Notes under the pieces: model-generated
Told to the model about the DNA's origin: nothing
The model's input: the letters and a program-made list of their open reading frames with translations, nothing else
Database searches by the model: none
Program-made: the position numbers and the translations under genes
Shown: one piece after another, positions 10,760-21,788 of the stretch
How positions within the stretch are numbered: the first letter of the stretch is position 1
How the letters are laid out: each line of letters starts with the position of its first letter
Source: Ephemerocybe angulata
Lineage: Eukaryota > Basidiomycota > Agaricomycetes > Agaricales > Psathyrellaceae
Direction of reading: 5' to 3'
DNA: 64,000 nt
Assembly: GCA_013368325.1 (NCBI GenBank)
Contig: JAACJK010000165.1
Coordinates: 496,001-560,000 of the forward strand

Positions 10760-13700
10760 GTGGTAGCTCTGAGGGGGGTGGGCGGCTAAGATACACTCGC
10801 CCCCACCCCCAGCTGAAGTGGAGAAGTAATGTCGCATCGAAACAGGGCCCGCGGTGCGGGCCCTCCAGCCGGGGTAAAAATCCAAGTGACGGACACCGGG
10901 TGGAGGCGAGCCACACGGCTCGCCTCCGCCAACAACCAGGTTGCGCCAGGTTGCAACGAGGGCGGGCCCGTAGGGCCCGCCCTCGTTCGGTAGTGTGGGA
11001 CTCAGGCTCAGCGGTTCCGCCCTGGAGGACGTCGTGCCGCTGTGCCCCTACCCACTAACACCCCCACGTTCCGATGGCATTCCAGGGATTTTTCGAGAGT
11101 CGCCCCGTCATCTAACAGACCTTCCCAGGTGTCTTTGACGAGGCTCGCTGCGATAGCCTTGGACTCGTAGCGTTTAGTATCAGATGCGAGGAGGTCGAAA
11201 TCCAGCTTAGAGTTTATCAGTTTCCACCACCGGTTAGTAATTTCAGGGACTGAAGGGTACAACTCAGGGTTCGATTCGTCGTCTATCACCCACTTGCACC
11301 TCAAGACCCAAATGAGCCAAGCAGATTCAGCAATTATTATGGTGCGCAGGCGTTCTTGGCCAGGAGTAAGTTTCTGTTTCTTGTTCGGGAGTCCGCAGAT
11401 CAGGATATCGCCAAGGGTGGTCGGCGTGACCGGCGGGAGGCCTCTACGGCGGAGGAGGCCGTCCGCTAGTTTCCATATCGTGCTCTGACATGAGTGTGGG
11501 CACTGCACTAGTAGGTGCTCAGCCGTCTCCCTGACTTGGCAGTGCTGGCACAAGGCTCTATCCGCATAGGCCGGGTTATCATTCCAGTTCACTCCACAGG
11601 GTAGGGCACCGTGCATTACCTTCCACAGGAAGGCACGTATTTTCTTTTGGGTAACATTTTGTCCTCGGATAGACCTCCAGATTTCCTCCGTTGTTGGCTC
11701 ATACCCCAATCTCTGTCGAGATGTGCTTCTCGCGAGAGCGATGTTGGCCACCGTTTCGCGTCGTTCAGAAACATTTTTACTGTGCCAGTCCCCAATCGCG
11801 GCGTATAACGAGGCTTGTGTCTGTGACGCGAGGCGCAAGCCCTGGACTACCTGGCTATGCTTGGTGGCAAAGCGTCTAATCGGTTCATTGAGGGGGTGCG
11901 AAGTGACGGTGGAGATGGCCGTATCCTTAGCCCTCTTTCGCATACCTGCGTCCGACTGGTCGGTATATTCGCACAGCACCAGGAGGCCAGAACGATTCCG
12001 GAGTCGTGCTATCAGGGAGGGCATTAACTGTCGACACTCGTGGTCTATCCACCCCCCGTCTTCATTCGCCCGGAGGCGGACTGTGATATCCTCAATCAGT
12101 TGCTTCGATGGGACGTAAACCCGGAAGTGCTCCTGCTTTGGGGCTCGGGACGCGAAATCGAAGAGGGCCACAGCTGCGGTCCATATCTGTGTCCTCGGGA
12201 TGTCCAGTCTGGAGACTGTGGCAATGTCATTTCCGGGGCGGCCTTCAAAAACTACGCCATAGCCCGCCCTCTGTATCGCATGGGAGGGCTTCGGGATATG
12301 CGTGGCGATGAAAACACGGGAAGGTGCGTATAGCAGCTCTGGCGTGGGGAGGGATTTGAGGGGCGACCGAGACCACGGGCGCTTCGACGGTTCGAAAATA
12401 CGGAAACCGACAGATGCAGAAGATCTGCAGGGCCATGGTGATTATGCACGCGCCGGCGCGAAGCTTCTGGTCAAGCGCTTCGTTTTGCTCTTGGGGTCGT
12501 TACACCTCAGTCTCATGGCCGGTCTCGGGCTGTGGCTTTGGAGTAATATTTGGGCATTTGGAGAAGGTCAGGATACTGCCAACGACTGTGCGGCGAAGCA
12601 CGCGCTCCTTGCGATCTTGGGAAAGCGTGTCCCATTCGCTTCAGAGACGCTGCGGATTGTCTCTTTGGCTATCTACGCCATGTTCCTCGTCCCAGGAGTG
12701 AACCTCCTTCTCCCGATTCTATTATTCCTCGGGCTCTATCATCTTCACCATATCAGCCCAGTTCCAACGTTCTCAGGCTCTGAAGCGACACCTGACTCCC
12801 TCATTGGCCGTTCGAGGTTCCGGGTTTGGATTCGCCATGCACAAAGCTCCATAGTGAATCGCTGGGGCATCCTTCCTCCCTTCATCGGTCTAATCTTTCT
12901 GTTGGCCATCAACCTCGTCTTTATCATCGACATTGAACTCGCATTGAAGCAGAATGAAGGTCTCCAAAGCGAAGACGAAACCCAGTGGGGATTTGGCCAG
13001 ATCCTGGCGATGCTCTTGTTATTCATGCCTCTCCGTGATCTCGCCGAAACGATTCTCGCTCGCAGGATGAAGCAGCGACAGAAGGACTTGGATATGGCGT
13101 TGGCAGCCGCTATCAATGCAAATGACGAAAGCATGGTTCGAACCTGGATTGCAAGGGGAGCAAATCCGAATGCAAATTTGGAGGGTATGTCAATGTATGG
13201 TTGACCTTAGCCGATAACTGATCAATGTGTACATAGGGGGGATATCCGCAATGCGCATGGCTTGCAATCTCGAACGTTTGGCCATCATCAGAATCTTATT
13301 AGAGGCAGGTGTAGATCCAAATATTGAAGGTAGGCTCCATCAACTGTGACTTGTGCGTGCACTTATCATAGTGTATACAGGTGGCAGCCGTAGAGATCGC
13401 TACAAAATTGACGGTGATAATAAAGACAGTCTTCGGCTCCTCCATCAAGTTGAGGCGGGGTCTCTAGGTCTGTCGAGATCCGAGCAGCAGGATGTTAACT
13501 ACGTGAAACTCATATTTTACCTGTAGATCCGGTGAAAGCTCTTGTTCAGGCAGCAAGGAATGGATATGGAGCTACAATCAAGGCCCTTCTTGGGTTTCTG
13601 GAAATAAAGCTTGATGAAAAAGAGGTATGTGCTGCGGCCTGTCCCAATACATATCCGAGCTGGATTAAAAGACCTTGCGTTCAAGAGTTTCCTTGAGGCT

Positions 13701-14819
13701 TTCCGCAGGATCAATGTCAATGGCAGAAACACTGACAGGATAGCCTCACCGGCCACCAAGGCCCAGGAATTTGAAAGTGCCATTTTGAAGCTCCTTCTTG
13801 GCGCGCCTTACATCAACAGTACAAACACCTGGAATGAGATGACACTCTTGGCTTCTGCATCACACGACGGTCGCAAAGGTACTGCCAAGCTCCTTCTCGC
13901 AGCACCTGGGATCGACATCAACCGAAAAAGTGATGGGAGGACGCCCTTGAGCCTTGCCACAGAAAACGGTCACGAAGCTGTCGTGGAGCTTCTCCTCACC
14001 GCGCATGGGATCGACGTCAACGCGCCAGATGACAGTGGGAAGACGCCATTGAGCTTCGCAGCAAAAAACAACCACGAAGCTATCCTCGAGCTCCTCCTCA
14101 CCGCGCCTGGGATTGAGGTCAATGCGCCAGACAAATCTGGCTGGACACCCTTGAGTTTTGCGGCTTGGAACGGCCACGAAGCAGTTGCCAAGCTCCTTCT
14201 CACTGCGCCTGGGATCAACGTCAACGCGCCAGACGACGATGGGCGGACACCCTTGTATTTTGCGGTTCAGAGGGGCCACGAAGTTGTTGTCAAGCTCCTT
14301 CTCGTCGCACCTGGGATCGACGTCAACGCGCCAGACGACAGTGGGAGGACGCCATTGAGCTTCGCAGCAAAAAACAACCATGAAGCTATCCTTGAGCTCC
14401 TCCTCGCCACACCTGAGATCGACGTCAATGCGGCATACACCGATGGGTGGACACCCTTGATATTTGCAGCTGAGCGCGGTCACCAAGCCGTTGTCAAGCT
14501 CCTTCTCGCCATGCCTGGGATCGACGTCAATGCGGCAGACACCAGTGGGTGGACGGCCTTGACTTGGGCGGCCTTCAAAGGCCAAGAAGCTGTTGTCCAG
14601 GACCTCTGCACATTTCCCGAGATTATCGTCGATGTGGCGGAGGTCAAGCGGTGTCTTGAAAATCCACCTAGGGACTGGCGGTGGGATAATATTACATCGA
14701 AGGGTGTGCAGGACAAGTGTGTTCGGATATTGGAAGACTTTGTGGAATCGAAAGGCGGTGGGGCCCAGGATGGATCAGAAAGAGTTGGACCTAGTGGAGG
14801 CCGAAGGGACGACCCGTAG
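10089..14819 (+). CDS. Ankyrin array gene B: multi-span membrane protein with C-terminal ankyrin repeats
   Basis: Seven exons by GT-AG junctions and comparison with C and D: 10089-10503, 10560-10667, 12420-13184, 13237-13329, 13381-13467, 13527-13624, 13686-14819. The sum is 2700 bp, 899 aa, no stop. Exon 1 has three hydrophobic spans (e.g. TNLVLAFAILISSIVQAQ). Exon 3 has four or five more (e.g. PPFIGLIFLLAINLVFIIDI), ending in a basic ARRMKQRQKDLD linker. Ankyrin-like units start at exon 3's end (WIARGANPN) and exon 4 (LLEAGVDPNIE). The last exon holds one degenerate and seven good 34-aa repeats. The likely role is a membrane-anchored scaffold or receptor, inferred from architecture only. 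Intron 2 contains a LINE insertion that makes it 1752 bp. Because the target-site duplication carries the acceptor, the spliced message could still be intact. Confidence 0.8.
10727..10758 (-). other. LINE poly(A) tail (32 T on the plus strand)
   Basis: Uninterrupted run of 32 T directly joined to the left target-site duplication, marking the 3' end of the LINE transcript. Confidence 0.95.
10845..10987 (-). repeat. Three GC-rich hairpins in the LINE 3' UTR
   Basis: Perfect stems: 10845-10852/10856-10863 (8 bp, 3-nt loop), 10902-10912/10917-10927 (11 bp, 4-nt loop), 10955-10969/10973-10987 (15 bp, 3-nt loop). They lie between the ORF stop and the poly(A) tail. Structured 3' ends are recognised by some LINE reverse transcriptases; this role here is inference. 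Confidence 0.85.
11008..12171 (-). CDS. LINE ORF2 C-terminal fragment: RNase H-like region and zinc-binding RT-associated domain
   Basis: 387 codons from the first ATG, with the frame open upstream to about 12330. The upstream part (RAGYGVVFEG...) and the start of the ORF resemble a LINE RNase H fold, but the usual acidic DSK is PSK (VYVPSKQL), suggesting decay. Next comes a zf-RVT-like segment: FLWKVMHGALPCG, CQHCQVRETAEHLLVQCPH, giving C-x2-C...H...C ligands. The C-terminus is basic (RRPPGRNR) and followed by a structured 3' UTR and poly(A). Assignment to the fungal Tad1-type clade is by RNase H plus zf-RVT order and is inference. Confidence 0.8.
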   Translation of the reverse strand: MALFDFASRAPKQEHFRVYVPSKQLIEDITVRLRANEDGGWIDHECRQLMPSLIARLRNRSGLLVLCEYTDQSDAGMRKRAKDTAISTVTSHPLNEPIRRFATKHSQVVQGLRLASQTQASLYAAIGDWHSKNVSERRETVANIALARSTSRQRLGYEPTTEEIWRSIRGQNVTQKKIRAFLWKVMHGALPCGVNWNDNPAYADRALCQHCQVRETAEHLLVQCPHSCQSTIWKLADGLLRRRGLPPVTPTTLGDILICGLPNKKQKLTPGQERLRTIIIAESAWLIWVLRCKWVIDDESNPELYPSVPEITNRWWKLINSKLDFDLLASDTKRYESKAIAASLVKDTWEGLLDDGATLEKSLECHRNVGVLVGRGTAARRPPGRNR

Positions 14820-17120
14820 ACCGGGTGTATTCTTAAGTTTGGACTGTGATGTGGACCTGTCTCTATGCCTTCCCGTGATGACCAGTACTTTACACATGGC
14901 CTGCGCCACTTTGAGCCGCCGTATCGTTCTCTCTCTGTATTTATTTAATTCCGATTTCCTGTAACAAACGAACCAAATCGGGGATCGTTGTTCACAACCT
15001 CGAGCTCAGCTCAATATCCCTCGGACCTTACACGTAGAGGCACTGTCTTGCGCGAAGAATATACCCATGCTCTGTGGCGCCCAGTACCCGATGACCCACC
15101 CCCCTGTCCTCCGATTTGAAGAACCTGTTACCAGTTTCAAGGCACCCCACGGCCCACCCCAGCTCAATAGCCTCTTGATAGCCTCAGTGATCCATCTGTA
15201 TGCTGGTTTACCAGTACTGCATCTAACCTGGTCAGACGTACAGTTTAGATACGAAGATCCAAAGGCACGGGATGTGGAATCTCGCTGCATGGACGGTAAC
15301 GCTCTAGGGGCGCTTAAATGAGCAGCACTAAGAACATGCGTTACGAAGAACAACAAACGAAGAAAAAGCCGTAGAGCTGACACCTAACCATGTACGAATG
15401 GGAGGGCGATACTCCCGTATACGCCTCACAGACGTTCTGAAATACCAGCTGTGTGCACAATGTGTTTTCGCTCGGAAGGCCGCGTGCACCACCGATCCTC
15501 GCCAGCCCGACCACAATAGGGAATGTCTGTCTTCATTAAGAGATTTTGTTGCCCTAATTCAAACACTTGTGGTTAGCTTAAGTCTGCTTGAAACCTAGGG
15601 GAGATAACGAACGGCCTCCAAGCCTAAAGGCTCGAAACAACACGAAACTATGTCTACGAGAGAAGTTTCAGATCTAGAGGGGTCTAGAGGATTGAGGATT
15701 GTTAGCCCGGATATAGGATCACAAATAGGAGTGTAGTCTACACCTACCGAGGATACTCGAGTGTGGCATCGAGAGCCAAGACGCTCCCAGGCGCGCGGGC
15801 GCCTATGCATTCTCAGGCGCTAACCTCCCGATGCTACAGAGCATCTCAGAATACGCGTTGCGATACGTAGACCATTCAGCGAATCTACGCAGAGTCGTGA
15901 CTCACCACCCCTCGCCCATCGGTCCCACCACCCGTCCATAGACGTTCAAAGGAACAACCATGTTGTGCGCTCCCTCTTAGTGCTCGCCCCATGACAGCCT
16001 TGCGTTCCATCGTCCTTCCCACCCTCGACTCTGTTTTCTCCGACGCTCCAGGGTACTCGCTATCCGAAGACTACAAGCTGTCTGTTGCTACGCAAGGCCA
16101 GCTTCATGGAGTGGGCGGTCAAGCTGGCTTGTACCTACCGCCCCATCAACGCAATACATTTTCCCGGCGTCTCGCACCCTCTTCGCACCCCTGGTGCATA
16201 ATCTGCATTCTCCTGGTGTTCCGCCATGTACTCCCCCGTTTTCCGTGCCCTTCTCCCGTTGGCTCCCCCCTTCTCCTGCTCGGCATCGCTTGTTTCCTAC
16301 ACGAGTCATGGTGGATGGATGGTGGAGGGGTGGTAGAGGGGCATGGGCGTCCTCGTGCGCATTTTCAACTGCAGTGGATAGATGGTTGTAGATGGGTCAT
16401 CTATATGTGTTGTCGGAGAACGCGAAGACGCGTTGGAGCGGTGAAGGAGCCGTATGCGGGATGAGCGCGAGGAGAGAGGCCGTTCAAGGGCGGAAGAGAC
16501 GCCGACATAGATGCAGGGACTCTGTTTGCCGAGTTGACAGAGGAGGAGGATGGCTGAAACTGATCGGGATGTGGGGTCGTTTTAGAGGAGGGGGAGGCCG
16601 GGAATCCAGTTGGTGCCATTGAGATAAGCCAGTCGAGAACAGGGTATCCGCGGCTGAGGAAGCGAGTAATGGGCCGCTCGAACTTTTGAGTGGGAGTGTG
16701 TCAGTGAGGCGACGTAAAAGCCGCCACTATTGAGCACGACAATGCCTTCGGCAGAAGGGCCTCGGAGTGGTAGACCATTTAGCGTGCTTGTGGTGGACAT
16801 TCCGGGATATCGAGCTGTTCAGCGCCTCCGAACGCGCTCTTGAGGACTCTCGGGGCTGTTGAAGGCGGGGAGGGAGAGGGCGCCTCCGGAGGAATAGCGT
16901 AGATGCTGGCGAGAGAGGCGGTAATGCGGGGCAGGTTGTTGAGTACAAAGGCGAAGGCGTAGATCAAAGGAGGGCCAAGGGGTGAAGTGGGTTCAATCAT
17001 CGAAGCTGGCACAAAAGCACCACCTGGATCCTTGCTGACGATTGGAGTCAGCTTGCGAACACGAGAAAAAAAATCAATCCGGTCTTACCAGTGCCATTGA
17101 GCTTGGGGATGAGAGGGTTC
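14820..17120. other. Post-ankyrin spacer block after gene B, with minus-strand relic
   Basis: Colinear with 2195-4610: GGGCGCTTAAAT at 15308-15319, the TGAAATACCAGC landmark near 15438-15450, CCCATCGGTCCCACCA near 15918, TCTGTTTTCTCCGACGCTCC near 16030, then eroded minus-strand coding sequence to about 17110 with a donor-like GTAAGACC (complement near 17084). No intact gene. Confidence 0.45.
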
Positions 17121-17187
17121 GGCGTTGTGGTTGGAGAAAGACCGCCGCGAGTGACGGAAGCGTTGGGCTCGAGGCTCGGCGCTCGTT

Positions 17188-17700
17188 GGCCCCTATCTCG
17201 GTGATCACATCAGGCGCCGGAGCTCATGGCAATTACCTCCGGCGCCATTGCTTGGACTGGACCACCAACATCGAGACGACGCCGAAGACTCTAACAACTC
17301 GTTCACATGTATACTTGGTCTGAAGGAGTCGTATTGAGAGGGTTCATGCACTCGAGGTACGGTTCCACTGGTCGGGGCGGGTTGCGCCATCGTCCGAACT
17401 TGGCTGGGAGTCGTTGTAGTGCCCGAGAGGCGGCAAGGGGCGATGGATGATAGGTAAGATTGTTTCCTTTCCGTTTACGCTTGCTCACTTGGCCTGTCCA
17501 GACTCGGTGGGATTGATTTCGAGTCTATGGGACGCAAGACAAATCCCAATGGCCGAATGGCAAGCATGCATCGGTTGAGTCGGTCATGGTGCCTACGCAC
17601 CACTACCTTCCTGAAAATGATATCTCTACGATTCATACCTGAGTCATCAGTCACGAATATGAGATGAACAACGCGACTGGGCAATTTGTGACTTCGTCGG
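17188..17700 (+). other. GGCCCCTATCTCGGTGAT motif copy and eroded exon
   Basis: Motif at 17188-17206. It is followed by the usual CATTGCTTGGACTGGACC leader, but the expected ATG is lost. The text GTATTGAGAGGGTTCATGC with a GAGGTACGG donor context near 17330-17360 matches the first-exon end at 9335. No open gene. Confidence 0.3.
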
Positions 17701-17703
17701 CGC

Positions 17704-18590
17704 TCAAGCAGATGCCATGAGCCTCGGCGGGCGTGAGGTCTTAAGGGGCGAACGTCTACTGCTGAATATCCTCTGGGCTCGAAGTTCCCCGACGAAGCGG
17801 CAGACAGAAGGGTATCGAGAGGACCCTAGTCTCCTGTAGGTTGCAGCCAGCCTGACGAGATCGCGAGGTGAGTACCTTCCTTCAAGAATGACCCGTAACT
17901 CACGCAGATGCCCAGAACCTCTCCCGTCTTCATTCTCGCAACTACCTGTCCTTACGGCTACACAACGCTCGGTTCCACACCGCCAAACTATACAACACGG
18001 GCAATCCCAGCGAGGCAGCACATGAAGCTGTGTGTACCGAGCCCACGACGCTCGGTGGATCGGCGCATGGCAGGGAGGAATCTCACACCACCTCGGGATG
18101 GATTCGAACACCAGTTCGGAGCTGCGCAGCGCTCTGGCAGCACATCCAAACTCGACCGAGCAGATGGAATATGTGTCGTATCTCTTCGCGTGACTCGGGT
18201 AGGCGATCTGCGCGGTGCTCACCTGCTCATAGAATTCCGCCGGCAATGCTCCCTTCGATTCGAAACAGATGTTCGCGCAAGACGTCAAGAAATGCGCTCG
18301 CCCAGTATCTGACGAGGTGGATATACTGATGTTGGAGTCCTTCGTCACCTCTTCCGATCCTTTCTCCGTTTCACCAGGCCAGGAATGCTGATTAGTCCTC
18401 GCCGAGGGCCTGGGTGATGCGGTTGGGCTCTTCGGACAACTTCGAGGCAATGTTCTTGTAGTTTATTGGGACGGCATAGGGGATCGTCGGGGAGGGGGAT
18501 GCGGTCGAAGAGCGAGATCGCGACAGTCTCACAAGGGTGCTCCTCATGAACTTGAACGGTATAACCCAATGGATTGCCGCTGACACACAT
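17704..18590 (-). pseudogene. Possible minus-strand gene remnant, unrecognised
   Basis: Two overlapping minus frames combine into protein-like text. From 18590 the frame reads MCVSGNPLGYTVQVHEEHPC and onward through SLFDRIPLPDDP. A frame change near 18475 then continues as YAVPINYKNIASKLSEEPN to a stop near 18397. A longer frame (18450-17704) follows with a Cys-containing middle (FLTSCANICFESKG). It has no paralogue elsewhere in the window, so it may be a separate decayed gene. No family is recognised. Confidence 0.25.
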
Positions 18591-18599
18591 ATCTAGATA

Positions 18600-19560
18600 T
18601 CGAATATAAGTAAAAGTCGAGGTATCTAGATGCAGGAGGCTTGGTAATTCATGAGATTTAGACGGATGTTCAGCCTCTCGTGCTACTGCTCATTCAATTC
18701 CGGGACAACTGAAATATGCGACCTGGCGTACGGCCGCTGCGAGGTCTTGCATGTGGTGACGAAGCTCGGTGCTTCCTCCAATATTCACTGCCTGCAAACG
18801 ACGCGTTAATATCGCGATGGGAAGTGCGTCTCGAGCACTGGCGAACTCTGTCGAGGACGCCTTGGCCGCAGGCTACGCACCGGGGCGGGGAGATGCTGGA
18901 TGCAAGGCGCGGCACTTCAAAATATATATTTCAAGTACCTCGAATGGTCGGATTTTTCAACGGCTATACCCAGCCGAGGTACAACAAATATATTCTAGCG
19001 CACAAATCATAATTTAATCATTATTTTACTAGGCATATATTGTTGTTCTTTCCGAAGCGGCCGCCGTGCAAGGTATTTAAACCCTCTGCCCTCGCCTTTT
19101 CCCTACAACTGCCACCCCGCTATATCTTTCTCTCCCCTACTACCCGCCATCCTCCTCCCCCTCGCGCAGCCGTATGCTCTCGCCTTTGCCTATGTGCGAC
19201 TAAGAATCTCACACATAGGTTGTATCGCCCATGGGCGAAGGCGAGGAGCATGCGGTTGTGCGGTGGGTTGTCTATGAATGGTCGAGGTCGTTGAAGCATG
19301 ATGATGGGTGCTCGAGCCCTGGAACGGATTTCCACGGATTACCGCAGCCTCGCGCTGGTTGCAGAAGGTAGCTCAGCGGTCTGTAGGAAATCGGTCAGCA
19401 GTGTATTGGGTTTACCGATGTAGACGTCGACGATAGTGACAAGGCCAGGTGAACGAAAGGTATGTCCATATCTTTGAGATGTCGCGGGCTGAAAGCGCCC
19501 TGAAAGCTCGGCAACCTTGTTGCAGGTTCAATCTGACCGCCATGAATATCGACAACGAGG
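18600..19560. other. Spacer DNA without a supported gene
   Basis: AT-rich patch around 18900-19040, otherwise mixed composition. Only short frames without conserved features are present. A TAGCTCAGCGG string at 19368 resembles a tRNA A box but has no matching tRNA fold. Confidence 0.4.
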
Positions 19561-19569
19561 GCGACAGCA

Positions 19570-20400
19570 TCAATCGTGAGGCCTGCCAGGTGAATCTGGG
19601 TGCGTAATCCTCCCCTTGTTATGGCCTCGGTTCAAGCTCTTGAAGAGACCGTTGGACTCGGGCCCATCCGTAACGTTCAGCGGGAGGTGGAGGCAGTTTG
19701 GAGAAGTGGGGGTGGAGAGGAAGCCGGCTGTGCGATGAGCCCAAAGGCGAGGGGCACTTGAAGGTTTTGGGGTGGAGGAGACGATGCTCGCATTGTTGGA
19801 GGGGTCGCTTGCACTGTTAAGCGGGGGAGAAGGGAAGAGAAGGGAAGAGCATGTTTCCGCTGCAGAGAGGAACGCCCAAGCTGGTGAGCTTCGGGGTAGT
19901 GGAAGGTTTGGAGTCGAAAGGCCCCAGAGTGCGAGGGTGGTGACGCTGAAGGGATGCGGTAGGGAATGGTGCACAGGTAAATGTAGCCGGAGAGCGGGGG
20001 CAGAGCTACAAGGCGGGATGGTGAGGGCGAGAGCGTCACAGTGTGCTGCATGTTCCTCCAAGTTGGAGATCGAGCTGTTCAGCGTCTTCGAATGCGGCCT
20101 GGAGGAGTCGAGACTGTTGAAGGTGGTGAGTGGCATGAGGGAACCGGAGGGATGAAGGAGTTGTCGGAGGAAAAGGTGGCATTGCACGCCGTCGAGTGCG
20201 GAGGGAAATGCGTCGACCGGAGAGGGCGATGAGAGTTCGATCACCAAAGCGGACGCAGAGGCGTCGCCTGCATCTCTGACATGAGAGAGAGACCGAGAAT
20301 CTGAACGCCGAAGTTAGCCTTAGGCGAAGAGAGGAGGATTCAGCTGGACTTACCACAGAAGACTGAGCTTGGAAAAGAGAAAGTTCGGCGTCGAGCTTGG
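19570..20400 (-). pseudogene. Best-preserved copy of the eroded minus-strand spacer gene
   Basis: An open minus frame (20247-19570, 225 codons) begins in VIELSSPSPVDAFPSALDGV and ends in a basic tail. It is preceded by an upstream exon ending at a GTAAGT donor (complement near 20348-20353) with an acceptor after about 50 nt, as in the other copies. Leu/Ser/Pro-rich, with no catalytic motif recognised. Degenerate relatives occur in nearly every spacer, so this may be close to the ancestral reading frame. I could not join the two exons in one frame with certainty. Confidence 0.3.
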
Positions 20401-20566
20401 AGGGCGACCTATCTCTCCGATTCCCGGAAAGCTGCAAGGCTCTTTCCACAGCTTGCGGGAGGCGCCGAGTCCCTCTGAATGGCTGGGGTGGTAAACTGAG
20501 CAGCGCGATGCCGATTGAGCAGGTCGAGGCAGGAATCCGTCGAGCATGACAGGGAGAGAAAGTGTT

Positions 20567-21030
20567 TGCCCCTATTTCGGTGATGCCTTCCGGCGATCAG
20601 ATCCTTTTGCGTGTATTACCGCCGACCTCGTTGCTTGGACTCGACAGCCATGTCGAGCACCATCGAGCACGACGCCGACTGAATCTAAAGGCCCACTGGC
20701 CTGCTTTCATGATTGATTAATCTACGCTAGGTAATTAGCTATGTCTATTCCTCGCTGCCTTCGCTCATCCCGACTTGGCCTACCAGCTCGCCTTCATTGC
20801 TTCCGCATCGCCTGTCCTTCGTTGAAGACGGAAGAAGCTGAGAACGGCGCGTGCGTCGTTATATCCCCAAAATCGTCACCCCCAGCTGTGATTGAAAGAT
20901 TCATGGCAACTCCAGCACCGAACACAAGTTGCGCACGAGTTCTGGGTGGCCTCCACTGGTTCGTTCAGACACAGTCCAGGGACGGGCTGGCTGAGGACAA
21001 TCCTCGCCGGTCAGCGATTCCCGCGAGTTG
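20567..21030 (+). other. Spacer motif, MSSTIEHDAD first exon and APAPNTS relic
   Basis: TTGCCCCTATTTCGGTGATG from 20567, the leader CGTTGCTTGGACTCGACAGCC, and an ATG at 20650 opening MSSTIEHDAD before a stop. 20890-21010 matches 9690-9810 (MATPAPNTSCARVLGGL...). This is the spacer sequence just left of the inserted KDZ composite. Confidence 0.35.
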
Positions 21031-21349
21031 AGCGTAATTCACCTCATTCTTCCGTGGTTATAATGTTGTTCATTCCCTCAACACAGATGCTAGCGACTTT
21101 GCCCACCCTCCTCTCGAGATCGCCAATTGCATGCGCTGTAACTGTCCTCGTATCAGAATGCCTGGAAAGACATGTACCGCAAGATTAAGCCGTGAAAAGG
21201 TTATTCCGGTAGTGATTATGACAAGCTGACGAGGACACGCAAGAACTACCATGGGTTCCCACTATCATGACGAGCGATAGTGGGCACGATGTCCGTTGAC
21301 CTTCCCCCGAATATCATTCCGGTGAGCGTGAGCATGGATGACCCATGCG

Positions 21350-21418
21350 AGAGCACCGTGGAATTGGAATCCACGGCACACCGGCAAACCGGCATGAACG
21401 GCAGACCGGCAAACCGGC
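21350..21418 (+). repeat. Left terminus and subterminal repeats of the KDZ element
   Basis: 36-bp imperfect TIR 21350-21385. Four GGCANACCGGC copies at 21375, 21383, 21400 and 21408 overlap or follow its inner end. Such arrays are typical transposase binding sites. Confidence 0.7.
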
Positions 21419-21788
21419 GGTCCGGCCTTCACGTGCTGACCGAGCGCCATAACCGAAAATAGCTGCCTGTGTTGCTGGGCTGTTGAGGCTTCTTCGTTGA
21501 CCACCATGGATGTACTTCAGGCGCTCAACTCTTGGATGGCCACCCTACCCAGGGACCTTCAAGCCTCTATTCGTTTTGAACAACTTTTGCGCTTTATTTC
21601 GCTTGCTTCACGAATCAAAGATGATATCTTATTGCCACAGCCGCACGACCGTAATGCCGACCGTACTCTCAACACCGCAACGACACCACCAGAGATTCTG
21701 CCACCCTCCGTTCATTACTTCCTTGCATCTGCCTGCTCTCTCCCAGCTGGTCCTGCAAATATAATTGAGGGCCTATGGAATTGTGTGC

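Larger units (their letters stand above)
10727..12407 (-). mobile_element. 5'-truncated LINE (Tad1-like) in intron 2 of gene B
   Basis: Minus-strand retroposon. Its poly(A) tail is a 32-T run at 10727-10758. Its C-terminal ORF lies at 11008-12171, with the frame still open upstream toward the truncated end. It is flanked by an 18-bp direct repeat CGACAGATGCAGAAGATC at 10709-10726 and 12408-12425, the hallmark of target-primed reverse transcription. The reverse-transcriptase and endonuclease portions are missing, so it is dead. The duplicated target spans the acceptor of intron 2 (ATGCAG|AAGATC), so the downstream copy still provides that acceptor. Confidence 0.92.

Noticed and set aside
13860..14585. 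Long minus-strand frames opposite the ankyrin exons (also 48416-49243 and 55764-56390)
   Set aside because: They mirror the 102-bp ankyrin unit (repeating CRIDVDPRHGEKELDN text) and are open only because of the codon pattern of the plus-strand repeats.
19366..19540. tRNA-like string TAGCTCAGCGG with a GGTTCAATC-like string about 160 bp later
   Set aside because: Spacing is far too long and no cloverleaf stems form.
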